A stretch of DNA of 64,000 nt from Opisthocomus hoazin (Eukaryota > Chordata > Aves > Opisthocomiformes > Opisthocomidae): contig NC_134415.1 of NCBI RefSeq assembly GCF_030867145.1, forward strand, positions 16,904,417 to 16,968,416. The letters run 5' to 3'. Shown piece by piece: positions 1 to 13,174 of the stretch (the stretch's first letter is position 1; the number at the start of each line of letters is the position of its first letter). The notes under the pieces were generated by a model, which had not been told where the DNA came from, did not search any database, and saw nothing but the letters and a program-made list of their open reading frames with translations. The position numbers and the translations under genes are program-made.

Positions 1-1094
1 TGCCGCATGCTCTGGGCTGTTGCACTGAGGGCTCTGCTGAAAGCACAGCAACATGGCTACAGCTCTGAGATCACATGGTGCCTTCCCTGCAGGGCCACCT
101 TAACAGCTCACTGCATACCCTTTCCCCAGCACTCAGTGCCACCAACAGCATCTTTCCTGTGTCTCTCCAAATACAGCATCATATGCTACCTGATCCTTGC
201 AAAAAAGAACATCTTTCTCAGCAGGTGTCCTCAGCCCCCCAGGAAGTGTTTGCCGTTCTCTGTTTGCAGATCTCTTCTCATTTGTCAGCCCAGCCTGGTC
301 ACTCATCGCCTCCTGATGTTAATGCTGGAAGATAGGGCCACTGAGTGCAAGAGTGGCAAAGCTGTCATGCTCCAGCTGGGCAAAAGTGGAGCCTCACTCA
401 GTAAATATTGACATGTCTACAAGCAAACAGAAGGCAGCTTTCAGCAAGCAGCTCTCTGGCTCCCTGAGCTGATGCTGGACCAGAGACACTTGGTGCTTTG
501 TGGTTATGAGCTGCTGTTTACAGAGGGCAGGATGCAGGAATGGATCTCCAGCAGCTGTGATGACAGTGGCAAATTGACGGGCTCACAGCAGCCACCAGCT
601 GCGTGCCCACTGCCCACCTGCAATACAACAAGTGGCTGCAACCACTTCAGCCTCTGGAAAAACAAGCTGTCTTCTCCATCCTTCAGCAACTTCCAGACAG
701 GCTTTCTTCAAGAGGATATTCGAGACAGTCTCCATTAAAAATAAACAGCACAAAACAGAGATTTGTTCCAAGTCTTCAGTTCCCCAGATTCCCTGTCCTA
801 AAACATTGCCCTTAGTATGTAGGTGGTTATTGCACCTCCTGTAGGTTGTCAGATTTAGGCAATTCACAGGTGCAAGTGCATATGAACACAGAAATCATCT
901 GACTGAGTCCTTCTCATGGATCCATGGAATTGAGTAGTCAGTCATTAGCAGCATCAGTTCTTATACGTTTAAAAACTCCAGCTTAACTTATGTCCTGAAA
1001 CAGGAATTTTATGCCCCCTTTCAGACTACTGCCTGGTAGCTAAATGACCGCATTCCCTGCACAGGTGGAGCAGAATTCTTCTGCGAAGAAGAGA

Positions 1095-1262
1095 TGGGAT
1101 TGCAAGCCAGGGGTGGTGATGGACTGGGTTCGCTTCCTGGCCCACCCTCTCTATGACTTTGGGCAAGTTATTTGATCCCTTAATGCTCTAGTTCCCATCC
1201 GTGAAAAGGAGGTGATAATGCTTTCTCTCTCCAGCTCTTTCTTTTACCTACTTCGACTGAAA
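1095..1262 (+). mobile_element. MIR-type CORE-SINE relic
   Basis: ACTGGGTTCGCTTCCTGGC, then TGACTTTGGGCAAGTTATTT, a GTTCCCATCCGTGAAAAGGAGG block and GTGATAATGCTTTC follow the MIR consensus in order: the pol III B box, then the CORE region and 3' part. Such SINEs were active early in amniote history and are rare and old in birds. Confidence 0.65.
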
Positions 1263-4200
1263 GCGACTTTGCTTTTTTCTGTGCTTCTGTGTTTTGTGTT
1301 TGTTTGTATTCCCAGAACAATTAGATTCTGATACACAGCAGAAGTTCCCTGGTACTGCAGTAAATGCAAATAATTATCTGTTCTCATTCAGAGCCTGCGG
1401 GCACCATCAACAGCCAATAAACAAGAGGATGACTCAGATCCTTAACTGACATTGTAGGAACCTTAGATAGAGAACTAAGGAGTGGGACAGTAAGTTCAGA
1501 AGTAGATCCCAGGAGTCACCATGTGATTAGTCCCTCTCACCTCCTTTTCTGAACATCCAAGTCCTTTCCTTATATTTGTTTTCCACTCTCTGGTTTGTTT
1601 CTACCACCTGCCTTTCACTTGCAGAGTAAAGACAACTGTTAATCCCCAGTTCCTTTCCTCCACATGAAATAAACACTCTAAGCAATGTGTGTGCTTTGGA
1701 GCGGGGGCAGATCCTTGCCATGGAGCACATCTTCTCTCCCTTGCTGTCTCTTGCCATTTTTCATTTCTAAATCAGTCTGGCAGTTTCTCAGAGAAGGGAT
1801 GTTGGCTGTGTCAGGCAGCAAGCACAGTGTGCCTGTAGCACTGCAGTACGCTTGACAGGCTGTTGGAGTAGACTGCACTAGGATGAGCGTCTTATTTATT
1901 AATTTCCTAGACTAAAGCAGTCACTGAAAGTGTTCTGTCAGACAGGTCCTTTGCTGAACCAGGTGCTGGGTGATGACAGGTACCGGAACTGTGGAAGAGG
2001 AGGGTGGAAACTGCAGCCAAGGGGCAATGGAAGAGAGCCCAAGATTTGGCCGGTGCAAGACCAAACGTTGCACTGCTACAACAGCTACAGCCCAAGCGCT
2101 GAGCTGGGCCGGAAGGCACCGAAGCGCTGCTTCGACAGCACTGGTCTTGTGATCCAAACCTCGGCTTCTACAAAGCAACTGTTTGATAGTAAATCATTTC
2201 AGCTGTTCCTCTCCTTTGGTCGTCCCTGTTCGGTGGGGCCTCTGAAGAGCCCCATAAAGAAACCTCCAGGCTGGGGTCAGTTCTTTTGCCAAGATCACTG
2301 GAGACCATGTCAAAGCCAGTGCCAAAAGAGCTGTGTGCCTCCAGCACTGGCAAGTCTACCAGTACAATTCAATTGCAGGGAATGAATGTAACAGGATGCA
2401 TTGCTGGAGATCCAAGGGAGGGACAGAGACAGAGAAAGAAGAGGGAAACACAGCAAAAGACAAAAAGAAAACAAAAAGGACACAGCAGACACAAAATGGA
2501 CCTATGGGGAAATTAGAAAGGCAGACTGGTGATACCTTTTGTTAAATATTCATCGAACGATGGTTTGCACAATTACAGCCAGAAGCAATAAGAACAGCAG
2601 GCACTGAAACTGTACTGGCAAGCTGCATACCTCTTCCACAAGTCATCCATTCTGACCACTGCAACAGTACCAGTGTAGAGCCGTCAGTACATATGATGTT
2701 GAAAATTAAGCCAGGCAAGTTTTTCTTACAAACTGCTTCCATTATAAGAACATACAGATAGAGCAGCTACACTGTATGTCACCTACACATGGAACACAAA
2801 ATGAAGGCTGTTACTTGGTGGCTGGTCTGCCACTCCACACTGGGAAAAGCAGGACTGGATTGCACCTCTGTCTGCTGTGCTGAGAAGAGGATGAGCAGTA
2901 AATAATTTATTTAGAGGCTTTTTCTGGCACGGACAGATAGACACAGAAAGGAAACATTGCTTGTTGAAAGGTCAGCATATATTGGTTATGAGCAGAGGAA
3001 TGTTCTCACAGGAAACACTGAGGGCTGTGCAGAAGTAAACATACCTCCGGTGTGGAGTGGCATGGCGATCCAGCTGAGTCCCTCTCCAGGGACCAGCTTC
3101 CCAGGGATGATGCACAAGGCCCTTGGGGTATTTACACAGCCCGTTCTTTAAAGACCAGCTGCCACTCAGCACAGTTTATCTTCTTTTCCTGATTATTCAG
3201 TCTGTGTTTTCTTTGCTCCTCCTGGCTGCCTCTTCCTCCGGCTCCTGGCACGGTGAGGAGCCAAGGCCTCAGCAGCACCTGCGTGCGTGCGGCCAGCACA
3301 GAGCTGCCGCGTCCCCCCGTGCCCAGGGCAGCCACATGCCTTGCTGCAACGCTGGGTGATAAGGCTGCCACCACGTCCTTCCCACGCACATTTGCTTCTA
3401 AGCCCAGAAACTTGGTATCTTCCTGCGGCATGAAAACTCTGGTCTCAGCCCCTGGCACCTCTGTGTTTTGTGTTTTCTTTCAGACAGGAGGGCTCCCTGA
3501 CATGACCAGTCTTCTTGCAGCTACCAAAATGAGGACAAATGGATTCAGTTTGTGACAAGCCTGGCTTAACTCTAGTAGAGGCACAGGGAATATAACGAGT
3601 GAGGATCTTGCTGGATCCCTGCGTCTTGGTCCTGCAAAGGCTCCAAATTCCAAGAGCCTGTCAACAGAAACAGGCTTTGAGGTGAACACAGTGCTGGTGC
3701 TCCTACAGAGGGTCAAAGCCCCTCTTTATTTCTGCTGGCAAAGGCTTGCGTGTCCATGTCTGCTAGATCTCCCTGTGGGGACACAAAATTCTATGCTCAA
3801 ACACTTCTTGCGGTCTCCACGTTGGGCTTGGAGGAGCCCTGACTTGCACATTTCCAAACACACAAAGATTAAGCGGGCCAGGCTGAACGGCTGGCCTCTC
3901 TTCAACGTACTTCCTAGCCAGAGTTTTGCTTACTTCTTGCAACAGGAATGTTGAAAGGGATGCATTCTTCTTTGTGGAACAAAGAGGGCACTGTCTACCA
4001 AGCTTTTGCTGTACAAAATCAGCTCAGTGAAATGCACATTCGCTGCTTGCCTGCTCCCTTCCTTCACAGGTCGGCTGTCTCATCTACCTTCACTAGACCC
4101 ATTATTTTTTGACCCAAACGTTGTAACAATAAAAAAATCGATATGGGCTGTCCATAGAACACAATTCACATCTGTTTCTGGAACACAGCACCTAAGAGTG

Positions 4201-6299
4201 AGAGAAGTTTCTTCATTCAACGCAGGTCTCTTCTGGAGTGCAAAGAAAGAATCCTCATAAAATATGATATAAAAAGGAGAAGTACTTACTAAATGCACAA
4301 ACGAAAGCCTCCTTTGCTACCTCCAGGTTCTATTTGCATTAAATCTCTCAGTTTAAAAACAGTAGAGGAGAGGAGAAATGATACTGTTACTATTCATTAG
4401 TTGTTCATAGTACCCAAGAAGGTGCTGTTTAAACTAAAAAGAAAAGAGATTTCTTGCTTGCTGCCTTCTCTCAAACCTGTGCTTCCAGTGTACGAATGAG
4501 TGCCTTGATGTTCTTACTACAGATGGAGGGAGCAGGGGGGGCTGCTCTGGTGGGTACGAAGTCTATGAATGTTTACAAGGTGGGATTTCTACAGCATACA
4601 AGGGAGCTAGTCATCAGCCAAGGTTACTTGTGGCTTGAGCAACCATTTCAATGGACTTTAGCATTGTTATATAATTGTAACCAGAAGTCCTCTGGGAGTT
4701 TGAACCATGCTGTTGTGCTCTCACAACAAGCAATTTGTGAGGCATCTCTCCCCTCAGGAGTCCACATTAGTCAGTAATCTGGAGCAGCTGTGAGCTTTCT
4801 TTGGGAGAGAGGTGCTCCCAATGACCACAGCCCAGGTCATGCTCTAATCATCTCCCATGATACTTTCTTACAGCTTTTCTTCAGAGCATGTAGCCACCTC
4901 ACAACCATTTTAACTTTCTCATCAAGTACATATGGTAGGTGTATAATTTTGTTTCTCTGTGCAAAACATGGAGCATCACACCCACCTTACCACAGCTGCT
5001 TCACTGCTGTTTCTGCTACTGCTGTTCTTGTTTGCACCCTACAGATGAGATCCTGATCCAGCAAAATCAATGAAAACTTTGCCACTGACTTCCACCAGAC
5101 CCAGGCTTCAACCAGTAGCCTCTGGCTGTCACTAAACTTATATTTTAACCCAGATAGTTTCTGATTTCAGTCTTTTTCACAACATGATTCTTCCAACCAC
5201 TCATCAATACACACATCTAACAGCCTACCTGAGCTCCTATTTCTGCTTACATCAAGTGGATGATGTTTTGAAGTAGGCTGCAGCTTTTGCCTTCCCTCAG
5301 CCAAGTTCACACAGCTGTGGTCCATCATTTCAAAGAAATGATTTCAGGCTGCCAAGATCTGATTCTGGGTTAACAGGGGCAAAAATAAAGCTGTGGTCAA
5401 ATGAAAAGGAAACATTAAGTTGTTTCGTATTTTGAAACTGATCAAGCATTTACACACAGAGACCCACTGAAGTCCTAGAACTAGACATCCAGATCAGTCA
5501 GTACTGACCCGAACAGTTCTCTCCCAAAACAATTACACCTTAACTCATCCCTGACGGTAGCCATAGCTCTGTAAAACAAACAGTGCTTGAGGTTGCCTTG
5601 TGCTGGTTCTCTGGAAAAGGAAATTTGGTTCAAAAGCACTGCTGTAGTCCAAGTCTGCATACCTCAGGTGCTCAGAAGTTGGCAAGAGCCCATCCCACAG
5701 TGATTCTACAGTGCCACGTGAGCTTTGTAATGCGTTGTTGTTAGTCTGAGGTGAACCCTATGAGACACTATGGCTGCCTAAACCAGAAGCCCACCACAGC
5801 AGCTGCTCCCCTGCCCTCAATCCCAGTTTTCTTTCCAATGGAAAGCAGGAAGCATGCCAGGGAGAAGAGGGAAGAGAGGGCAGACAGTTACACACCCAGG
5901 CTGCATCCTGACAAGCAAGCAGGATGTGAGAGCAGTGCACATCTGGGCCTCTGAGCTGGAAAACAGTCCCAGGCCTTGCGGTTCAGATGCACCTCCATGA
6001 TTCAACGGTTGTTGTGAGCATGAAATCGCGCTGTGGCTGGCTATAAAGCCCAAACAACCGACCATGTGAGACCCACCCCATTTCCCATTGGCATGGTGCT
6101 GTGCTGTTGCATTGACTAACTCACAGTGGGGGCTTGGGTGTGTGGTTTTTCTTATTGTCGTTGAGGAAACTTCCCTGTCTCAGATCTGCAATGATGTCCA
6201 GATCTTGCTGGACAAGGACAAGGTCACTATGCTGTGGGAAATTCTGAGGTAGAGGCTGATAGAAGCAAAGGCAAAGATAACAATTACTGCAGGAAAGCA

Positions 6300-6415
6300 A
6301 TCTGGTAGACATTGTTATCATTATTATATGTGACACTACTTGTATTCCTGTGCAGACTAAAGACCACAAATGAGACTAAGGGGAGGACTAATTCTGCTAG
6401 GTGCTGAACAAACCT
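6300..6415. repeat. Possible ancient amniote interspersed repeat
   Basis: TTATCATTATTATATGTGACA followed about 85 bases later by TTCTGCTAGGTGCTGAACAAAC resembles an old repeat common in turtles, crocodilians and birds (TATTTGTATTACAGTAG ... TGTGCTAGGCGCTGTACAAA). The match is from memory of the pattern and is not tested. Confidence 0.3.
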
Positions 6416-9400
6416 AGAGTGACCCTCCACCCTTGCAGTTTACAGGTGTAAGCCGGGCTCATGTAAAGGAAAACCTGTGAAGTGGCAGGATTTACTTGTT
6501 CACTTTTTTTGCTATAGATTCCTTCACTTCTTTCAAGATCAGAGAACTGGAAAAGAGACCAAGCAAAGAAAGACTGGAGTCTGCAAGGAACTGTGTGGCT
6601 CAAGCCTACAAATTATGATTTTATAGGGTTAATCAGATTTTAGAAGTGATGCAGACAATGATAAACAAATCAAAGCAAGAAGCAGAGAGGTAGGAAATAG
6701 ATTTCAAAGGATTATGACTCTGGATCAGGTTATTAAGAAGAGTCTTCATGCATGCCCACAAAACCACAGACTGCATTCTCTCTTTAGATCATGTAGGAGT
6801 CTCTAAGCAGGCAAGAAGGAAAAAATTCTGCTAACGGAGCTCTGTCAATACAAAAAAGTTAATAAAAGTTCATTTGATTAAAACAATTTCCCAACACAGA
6901 GGATGAACCACATTTTACAGGGTGGTCTATTACTCCTTTCAGTGACAACCGTTCTCTCAGTTACAAATGATTACTTAGCTTTTCAATAGCTATGTTGGAA
7001 GCACACATCCATTTAATATTTGGAATTTTTCCTATATAATTCCCTTCAGAATGGGCAGTGTGTGTTTAAGATTTTACTAAATGAATAAGGACAAATTCTG
7101 CTCTTTGAAAACCTGACATGGATCTGAAGTATCTGCCCTAATTCAGACTTACACTTGTTGCTATATCAGAGTAAATGAGAGCACACTTTGGCCTCATAAT
7201 ATCCAGCATAGGTGCAGGAATGTAATACAAGAAAGGCTTACTTTGTAACTGCTTGCAAGATTTAAGGCAGATAAATAAATACTAATAACAAGTCTTCATT
7301 TCTGAAAGGAGATGTTCACCCTGCCCAAAGCACCATCCAAGTCATTACAGGATTCCCAGGTGCCAGTATTTGGAAAGAGTATTAGCTATTCAAACAGTTT
7401 AGGTAGAGGTCTCTGCTGTTGTCTCCCCTGGGTCATCTCAGATTTCTTCAATCTCTGCCCAGAACTGAGCACAGGCAGGAAAGGAAGGCTGGAAATTTCG
7501 GAGGAGTAACATTTTCTCCAGAACTACAAAGAATGTATTTTTCAGTCTTGCAGTAAAAAACGAGGAAAACCCTCCTTTGTTAGCGTAACTGCAAGGCTGG
7601 CTGGGCAAGGACCACATGCTGCATGTGGTGGGACAGACTCTGCAGCAGATGCTGTGCAGGGAGCCCTCTTTTGCTCCCCTTTGCAGATATAATTTACCTG
7701 GCTTGACTCTATTACTGGGAAAAGAAACCACACAAAAGTGTCAACACAACGCAGCTGGGTTGTTCCAACAAAGCAATTCAGCAGCAGGTGGGAAGAGCGA
7801 ATCCACACAAAGGCAAAAGTCTTGCTGAGGGGATGGCTGAGCTATGCTGACAAGAGTCAGTGCCCCCGAGACGGGGATGCAAACATCTCTCTGGGTGTTT
7901 GATGCTTGGAGGGTGCAGACAGTCATATGAAGCCATCCACCCCACGCAAGCTGGTCTCTGGCTCCTGCACATTTTTAAATGTTAATGGTTCTAAGCAGGT
8001 GCCTGAGACTGAGCAGAAATTTCAGACTGGAAACTATTTTCCTGAGGAAAAAATAAAAGGCGTTGGAAATCGCAATCACTATAGAAAGTGACATGAGAAG
8101 GCCAGTGTCTCTGACTATTTGGCAAAGGGAGAGATGCGGATGTCTCCAACTGGAATAAGCGCTGCCTAGATAAAAGCAAAGTTTACTAGAAGAAGGATGT
8201 TTTCTGAAATCTCATCATCTTCACTTAATGAGATCTGCCTTGTCAACTGTTCTGATCCCAGAGCCCCCCTGGATCCACTTCCTCGCTTCTGCTCCAGGCT
8301 CCCAGGCAGTAGGCCAGTAACGCTCATCCCATCCTCAGCTTGCCACCTGCTTTTCTCACGCATCGTCCAGGTCTTTGTTGCCCCTGTGCTTAATGGTTAG
8401 AGAGGCCCTGCCCAGAGCCACCTGCAAGCTGCAGACTTGTTGGCCTTTTTTCCAAGGACAAGTTGATTAAACCTTGTTACACCAAGACTGTGCTTACTGA
8501 TGGCTGCTGATCATTCCTCTCTGCAATACGTAGTCTTGGTTGTGGCTCTGCACAGCCTAAGCCCAGGGATTATCATCAGCAAGCTGCTTCCAGGGAATCA
8601 CCAAAACAATTCAGCAATCTTTCATGCAGTCCATATCCTTGCTTAGGATGTCTAAAAAAACCTGTATTAGTTATTTGTGAATACATTAACTCCTAGTGCC
8701 AAGACATTAGGACGACGGGCAGCCTGAAATGTGGATAATACCTATAACAACGCGTTAAATCTTCCTGAAGCCGAACCACAGTCAGGACTACGCTTACACA
8801 GCAATTTCTCACCGTGCTGTTTTTCCTTTTCAGGGTTCCTGAACAGCATCCTCCCACTCAGACTGTCGGCAGTTTGACTGGCAGTATGGTGGCTGCAAGG
8901 TCGGGGGGCTGCATCTCACCCCTCTGGGTATCTGAAAAACACAAAGACAGATGTGTGTGTTCAGCTGCCAGCTGGAAGAATCACAGCTACTCATGTGATG
9001 CCCAGGCAAGACGATACAATCAGCACATTGGTGATTCTTACTCCAGTAAACTCTTTACCTGTTCTCTGTGCCAAAAGCGGTCTGGAAGATAGATGCTATT
9101 AGGAGTGCGATGAAAAGCATGAAATGAACCTTAAAGACATAGAAAACTTCATGTCACAAAAATCACAAAGCTCTTTGGCTCTCATCCCTGTCTTTTCCCA
9201 AGTTGGGCAGGATAACCACTCTTTTGGGCATACTGCCTGCCCAGGATTGTGCCAAAGAGAATATCCAGGGAAGGCTTGTCACAGTCATCCTGGAGATTTC
9301 CTCTTCATCTCAGCGCAGCTGTTCCCATCCTGACCTACTAGTCTGATTTCTTGCTGACTTGTTATTGAGAATGCTACTGCAGGCATTGCAGATGTGGAGC

Positions 9401-12174
9401 AGCCCAGCCCACGGCACACCTCGCACCTTCACGCCTTCCTCTCAGAGTTTCCCCGTGACTGTGCACAGCCGGCTCAGGTCTCACTGGTGGAGAAACCAGC
9501 ACTGGTCCCGGGCAAGCCGCAAGACCCTCATCCTTTTTCTTTCAACACTTTGCAGTCAAAGTATTCCCAGAGCTTTCCCATATTTAGTACAATCTCCAAG
9601 ACAGAGGAAAATGTCTGTTTTATACCAGGGGTGGAGTTCCCTGGTCCCTTCCATTGCTATTAAACTGTTACTTGGCTCCAGTTCCTTACTTTATGCTCAG
9701 AATAGCTCAAGGTTTTGAAGTTCTTGAAGTTTGTTCAACTGTTGGTTATCCACAATCTCCTCCCTTTCTGGCAAGCAGCCATCTATTATGCCTTCCTTAC
9801 AAGAAAATCTCTGTACTTTCTTGTTTACTATCTTTTACTATCCTATTTGCCTTGTACAGTAATGACTTACATACAGGAAAGTGACTCAAAGGCACAATGT
9901 GTCTGAAGCCAGAGACAGTCTGAACTTTGGAGATGATCGGGGGGAAAATCAAACTTCATATTCAACACACCTGAGACAAATAACCTCTATCGATTTCTTG
10001 CTACGTCAGAACCAAATGCAGACTGTCCCCACCACATGAAGAAGTGACCTGGATGGTGGACAGCAGTATAACTTGCGAGCAGTGTCAGCCTAATGGATGT
10101 ACTACAGCTGCCCTGCAGGAGTATTTGGAGGGCAGCCTTCTTAATCTGAACCAGCAGAGATGGTGACATGGATTAATAACTATTTTTGTTTCTCTTGAGA
10201 TGAAGTATATTAAAGGACATGAAGGAACATGAGATCACTTCCTACTACATCACTGAAAGTATTTTCAAATGTTTTATAAAGCTGTGTGAGCATACAGGAG
10301 CCACTGTACACTCAGCAGTAACTTAACATGTATTTCAAGATGTTTAACTCTGACACTGCAAATAGTTCTGTGAGTTTTGTTACCTTGTCCAGGATGAGTG
10401 GAAGCGAATCCGAGCTGGATTTCTCACCCGAAAGGATGCCAGCTCTAACGAGGCGGCGCTGGGAGGAGCTGAAGCTGTTTGGCACAGAGGTACGTGCGTG
10501 TTCTGGGCAAAGGCAGGAGAGCTCTGTGTTCCAATGGGAGCGGCTGTGCGCTGCTGGAACATGGCACCTTCCCTCCCTGAAGCAGGTCTCTAAGGAAAGC
10601 TGCCTAGCCAGTGGCCGGCTGAGTGACCACTGGGGCCTCTGCTCCCTCCTGGCTGCCCAACTGCTGAGCAGCTCCTTGGTCGAGCCTGGGATGGCAAGGG
10701 ATGGGAGAAACAGCTTTCAAACTGTTTAATAACAGTGATGGTAACCTTTGACCTTGCTGAATAGCAGCGCTTTTGACCTTTCATTTGTTAAATAATATAA
10801 CCACTTACTTCCCAATCCTTATCAGTATTTAGTAATTGGGGTCAAGACAAAGCAAAGCAGAGTACAGTTACCCACCAGACTTAACTGAACCAGGAAGAAT
10901 TTCCTTAAGGATAGATTTCCTTTTTGATAATCTTCAGTGAGGACAGGCAAAGACTGGAGACTGGGTGGCTTAGAAGATCCATAACAGGCTAAAGAGCCTC
11001 TCCACTGTTAGCATCTGGTTTGAATCCAGCTGTTGTTGACAGTGGGAGAAATTCATTATCGTTTCAGGTTGCCTCTCCGACTTGTATGAAATGGGTTGGG
11101 CTTGCAATTCTACTGTTTACTGGCCAGATAACAGCCATGACATAAAATACACACAGTTCTAGAGACATCGGTGATTAAATGAGTGTACAAAGCCTGAAAA
11201 TTCCTATTCCCACAGAGAAAAATCAGACTATGGCACAGTGGTAGGTGACAGCGTGCGCAAAAAAGTTCACGGTCAGTCCTGCGTGTTCTGCCCCGATTCG
11301 TGTTGAAGAGAGGGTGGTCAACCTTCAGGAATGTGAGTTGCTTTTGCTGCGGCGTAGGTAAGACTAATGGGTCAGATCATGTGTTGCACAGCTCATTAAG
11401 CATCTCGCTTGACAGACAAGCGGGTGGCGACTGTTGCAGGTCCCAGGATCGGTGTTTTCCTTAGAAGCGAACAGGAAACGGATGAAAAGGAAATCAAAGA
11501 ATTTATGACGTGACAATGGATTGAAATGTAAGTGCACACACATGCATTTATTTATATAATGCACACATATAAAAGCTTAAACTTCCTAAAGACATCAAAC
11601 AAAAATTCTATTTGTCTACGAAGCTTCACAATCTCATTAGTTATTTATTGCATTTTGGATTGAGCTAGACTGCAAGATTTTTACGGCAGGAGCTGTTTGT
11701 GGATGTCTGTCCGTACGTGATTCAGCAAAATGAGCCCCCAAAGAGCAATCCAAATGCTCCAATTTATAAACCAATAATTTATTTATAGATGTACAGGAGC
11801 TAGATGAGACCTGCCAAAACGACACTGCAAGTAGTGAGACTCAGAGGGGTTTTTTTTGCTGCTGTTCATGCAAGAAACGAGGCAAATGGAGCCCTTTGTG
11901 GTATCCCAGCTAAGGTGCAGTACAATCGTATGCTCTCCTGCTTTTTGGGCTTGCCGTCGGGTTCAGGCCTCTTGAAACTGAGGAGCGCCTGTGCAGGGCA
12001 GCCCCCCAACCTGCCAGCTCTCTGGGCCCCGGGACAGGGCCAGCTCTACGCAGGCTGGGCACAGCCAGCTGCCTGCAGGCCCCCCAGGGCCCTGCTCTCT
12101 GCTCCGTTGCTCTGGAGAAGGCCGGTGGTTGACCCACAGACGGCACCCGGCCTCCACGCCGTGACTACCCGCTC

Positions 12175-12889
12175 TCACAGGATCACAGAATGGTAGGGGC
12201 TGGAAGGCACCTTGTGGGTTATCTAGTCCAAGCCCCCTGCCGAAGCAGGGTCACCTACAGCAGGCTGCACAGGACCTTGTCCGGGCAGGTCTTGAGTGTC
12301 TCCAGAGAAGGAGACTCCACAATCTCCCTGGGCAGCCTGGTCCAGTGCTGCGTCAAACTCAGAGGGAAGAAGTTCTTCCTCATGTTCAGATGGAACTTCC
12401 TGTGCTTCAGTTTGTGCCCATTGCCCCTTGTCCTGTCGCTGGGCTCCACTGAAAAGAGTCTGGCCCCGTCCTCCTGACACCCACCGTTATTTATAGGCAT
12501 TTATAAGTTCCCTCGCAGCCTTCTCTTCTTCAGGCTGAACAAGCCCAGCTCCCTCAGCCTCTCCTCGTAGGAGAGATGCTCCAGAACCCTCATCATCCTC
12601 GTAGCCCTCTGCTGGACTTTCTCCAGTAGCTCCTCATCTTTCTTGAACTGGGGAGCCCAGAACTGGACACAGTACTCCAGATGGGGCCTCACTAGGGCGG
12701 AGCAGAGGGGAGGGAGAACCTCCCTCGACCTGCTGGCCACACTCTTCTTGATGCACCCCAGGATCCCATTGGCCTTCTTGGCAGCCAGGGCACACTGCTG
12801 GCTCATGGTCAACCTGTCGTCCCCCAGGACACCCAGGTCCTCTCCACAGAGCTGCTCTCCAGCAGGTCCACCCCAGCCTGCACTGGTGC
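12175..12889 (-). mobile_element. CR1 LINE, 5'-truncated, 3' part of ORF2 and tail
   Basis: The 3' end (TCACAGGATCACAGAATGG on the + strand) lies at the left and the body runs to about 12889, where similarity to the other CR1 copies stops at CTGGTGC. It holds the end of the reverse transcriptase ORF2 (segments such as [20 protein letters not shown] and [15 protein letters not shown]) with disrupted frames. The truncation point abuts the RSPH9 CpG island. Truncation from the 5' end is usual for LINE insertions. Confidence 0.93.
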
Positions 12890-13032
12890 CGTCTGCTCGG
12901 CTCCCCGCGGAGGGCCGAGCCGGCCGCTCTCCAGGGCTGAGGACCGGGCCCCGGCCCATCCGCCCGGCGGGGGCGAGGGGCCGCCATTGTCCGCCCGCGC
13001 CCGGCGGCGCCGTCTCCGCGGCGGGGAGCGGC

Positions 13033-13046
13033 GTCGTCATGGCAAC
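13033..13046 (+). promoter_or_regulatory. RFX X-box motif 1
   Basis: GTCGTC-AT-GGCAAC fits the X-box consensus RYYNYY-N(1-3)-RRNRAC at every position. RFX2/RFX3 bind such sites to switch on motile-cilia genes. It lies 129 bases upstream of the RSPH9 start codon. Confidence 0.7.
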
Positions 13047-13144
13047 GGCGGGTCCCGCCTCTCCGTTGCCACGGCGCTAACCTTTGACTGACGTTTCGGG
13101 CCGTTCCCTCCAGCGGAAGCGCGGCGTCACCTCTGACCCCGACG

Positions 13145-13157
13145 GTCGCCCGGCAAC
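13145..13157 (+). promoter_or_regulatory. RFX X-box motif 2
   Basis: GTCGCC-C-GGCAAC fits the X-box consensus with a one-base spacer, 18 bases before the RSPH9 start codon. An extra half-site, GTTGCC, lies at 13065-13070 between the two full motifs. This site may be in the 5' UTR if transcription starts further upstream. Confidence 0.6.
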
Positions 13158-13174
13158 GGGGACGCGGAGCCGCC

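Larger units (their letters stand above)
1..12174. other. Upstream non-coding DNA, no gene recognised
   Basis: No open stretch exceeds about 150 codons, and none has a recognisable domain or continues across plausible splice sites into a known family. MAD2L1BP, the neighbour on this side in mammals, was looked for and not found. The contents are a MIR relic (1095-1262), a possible old repeat (6300-6415) and one exon-like segment (10393-10489). The rest is unremarkable bird intergenic DNA. Confidence 0.7.

Noticed and set aside
1930-2385. A 151-codon open stretch on the + strand
   Set aside because: Overlapping open stretches occur in other frames on both strands, there is no recognisable domain, and no splice context connects it to a gene.
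8814-9092. A strong-looking splice acceptor at 8834 followed by an open frame
   Set aside because: No convincing donor follows and the peptide resembles nothing known.
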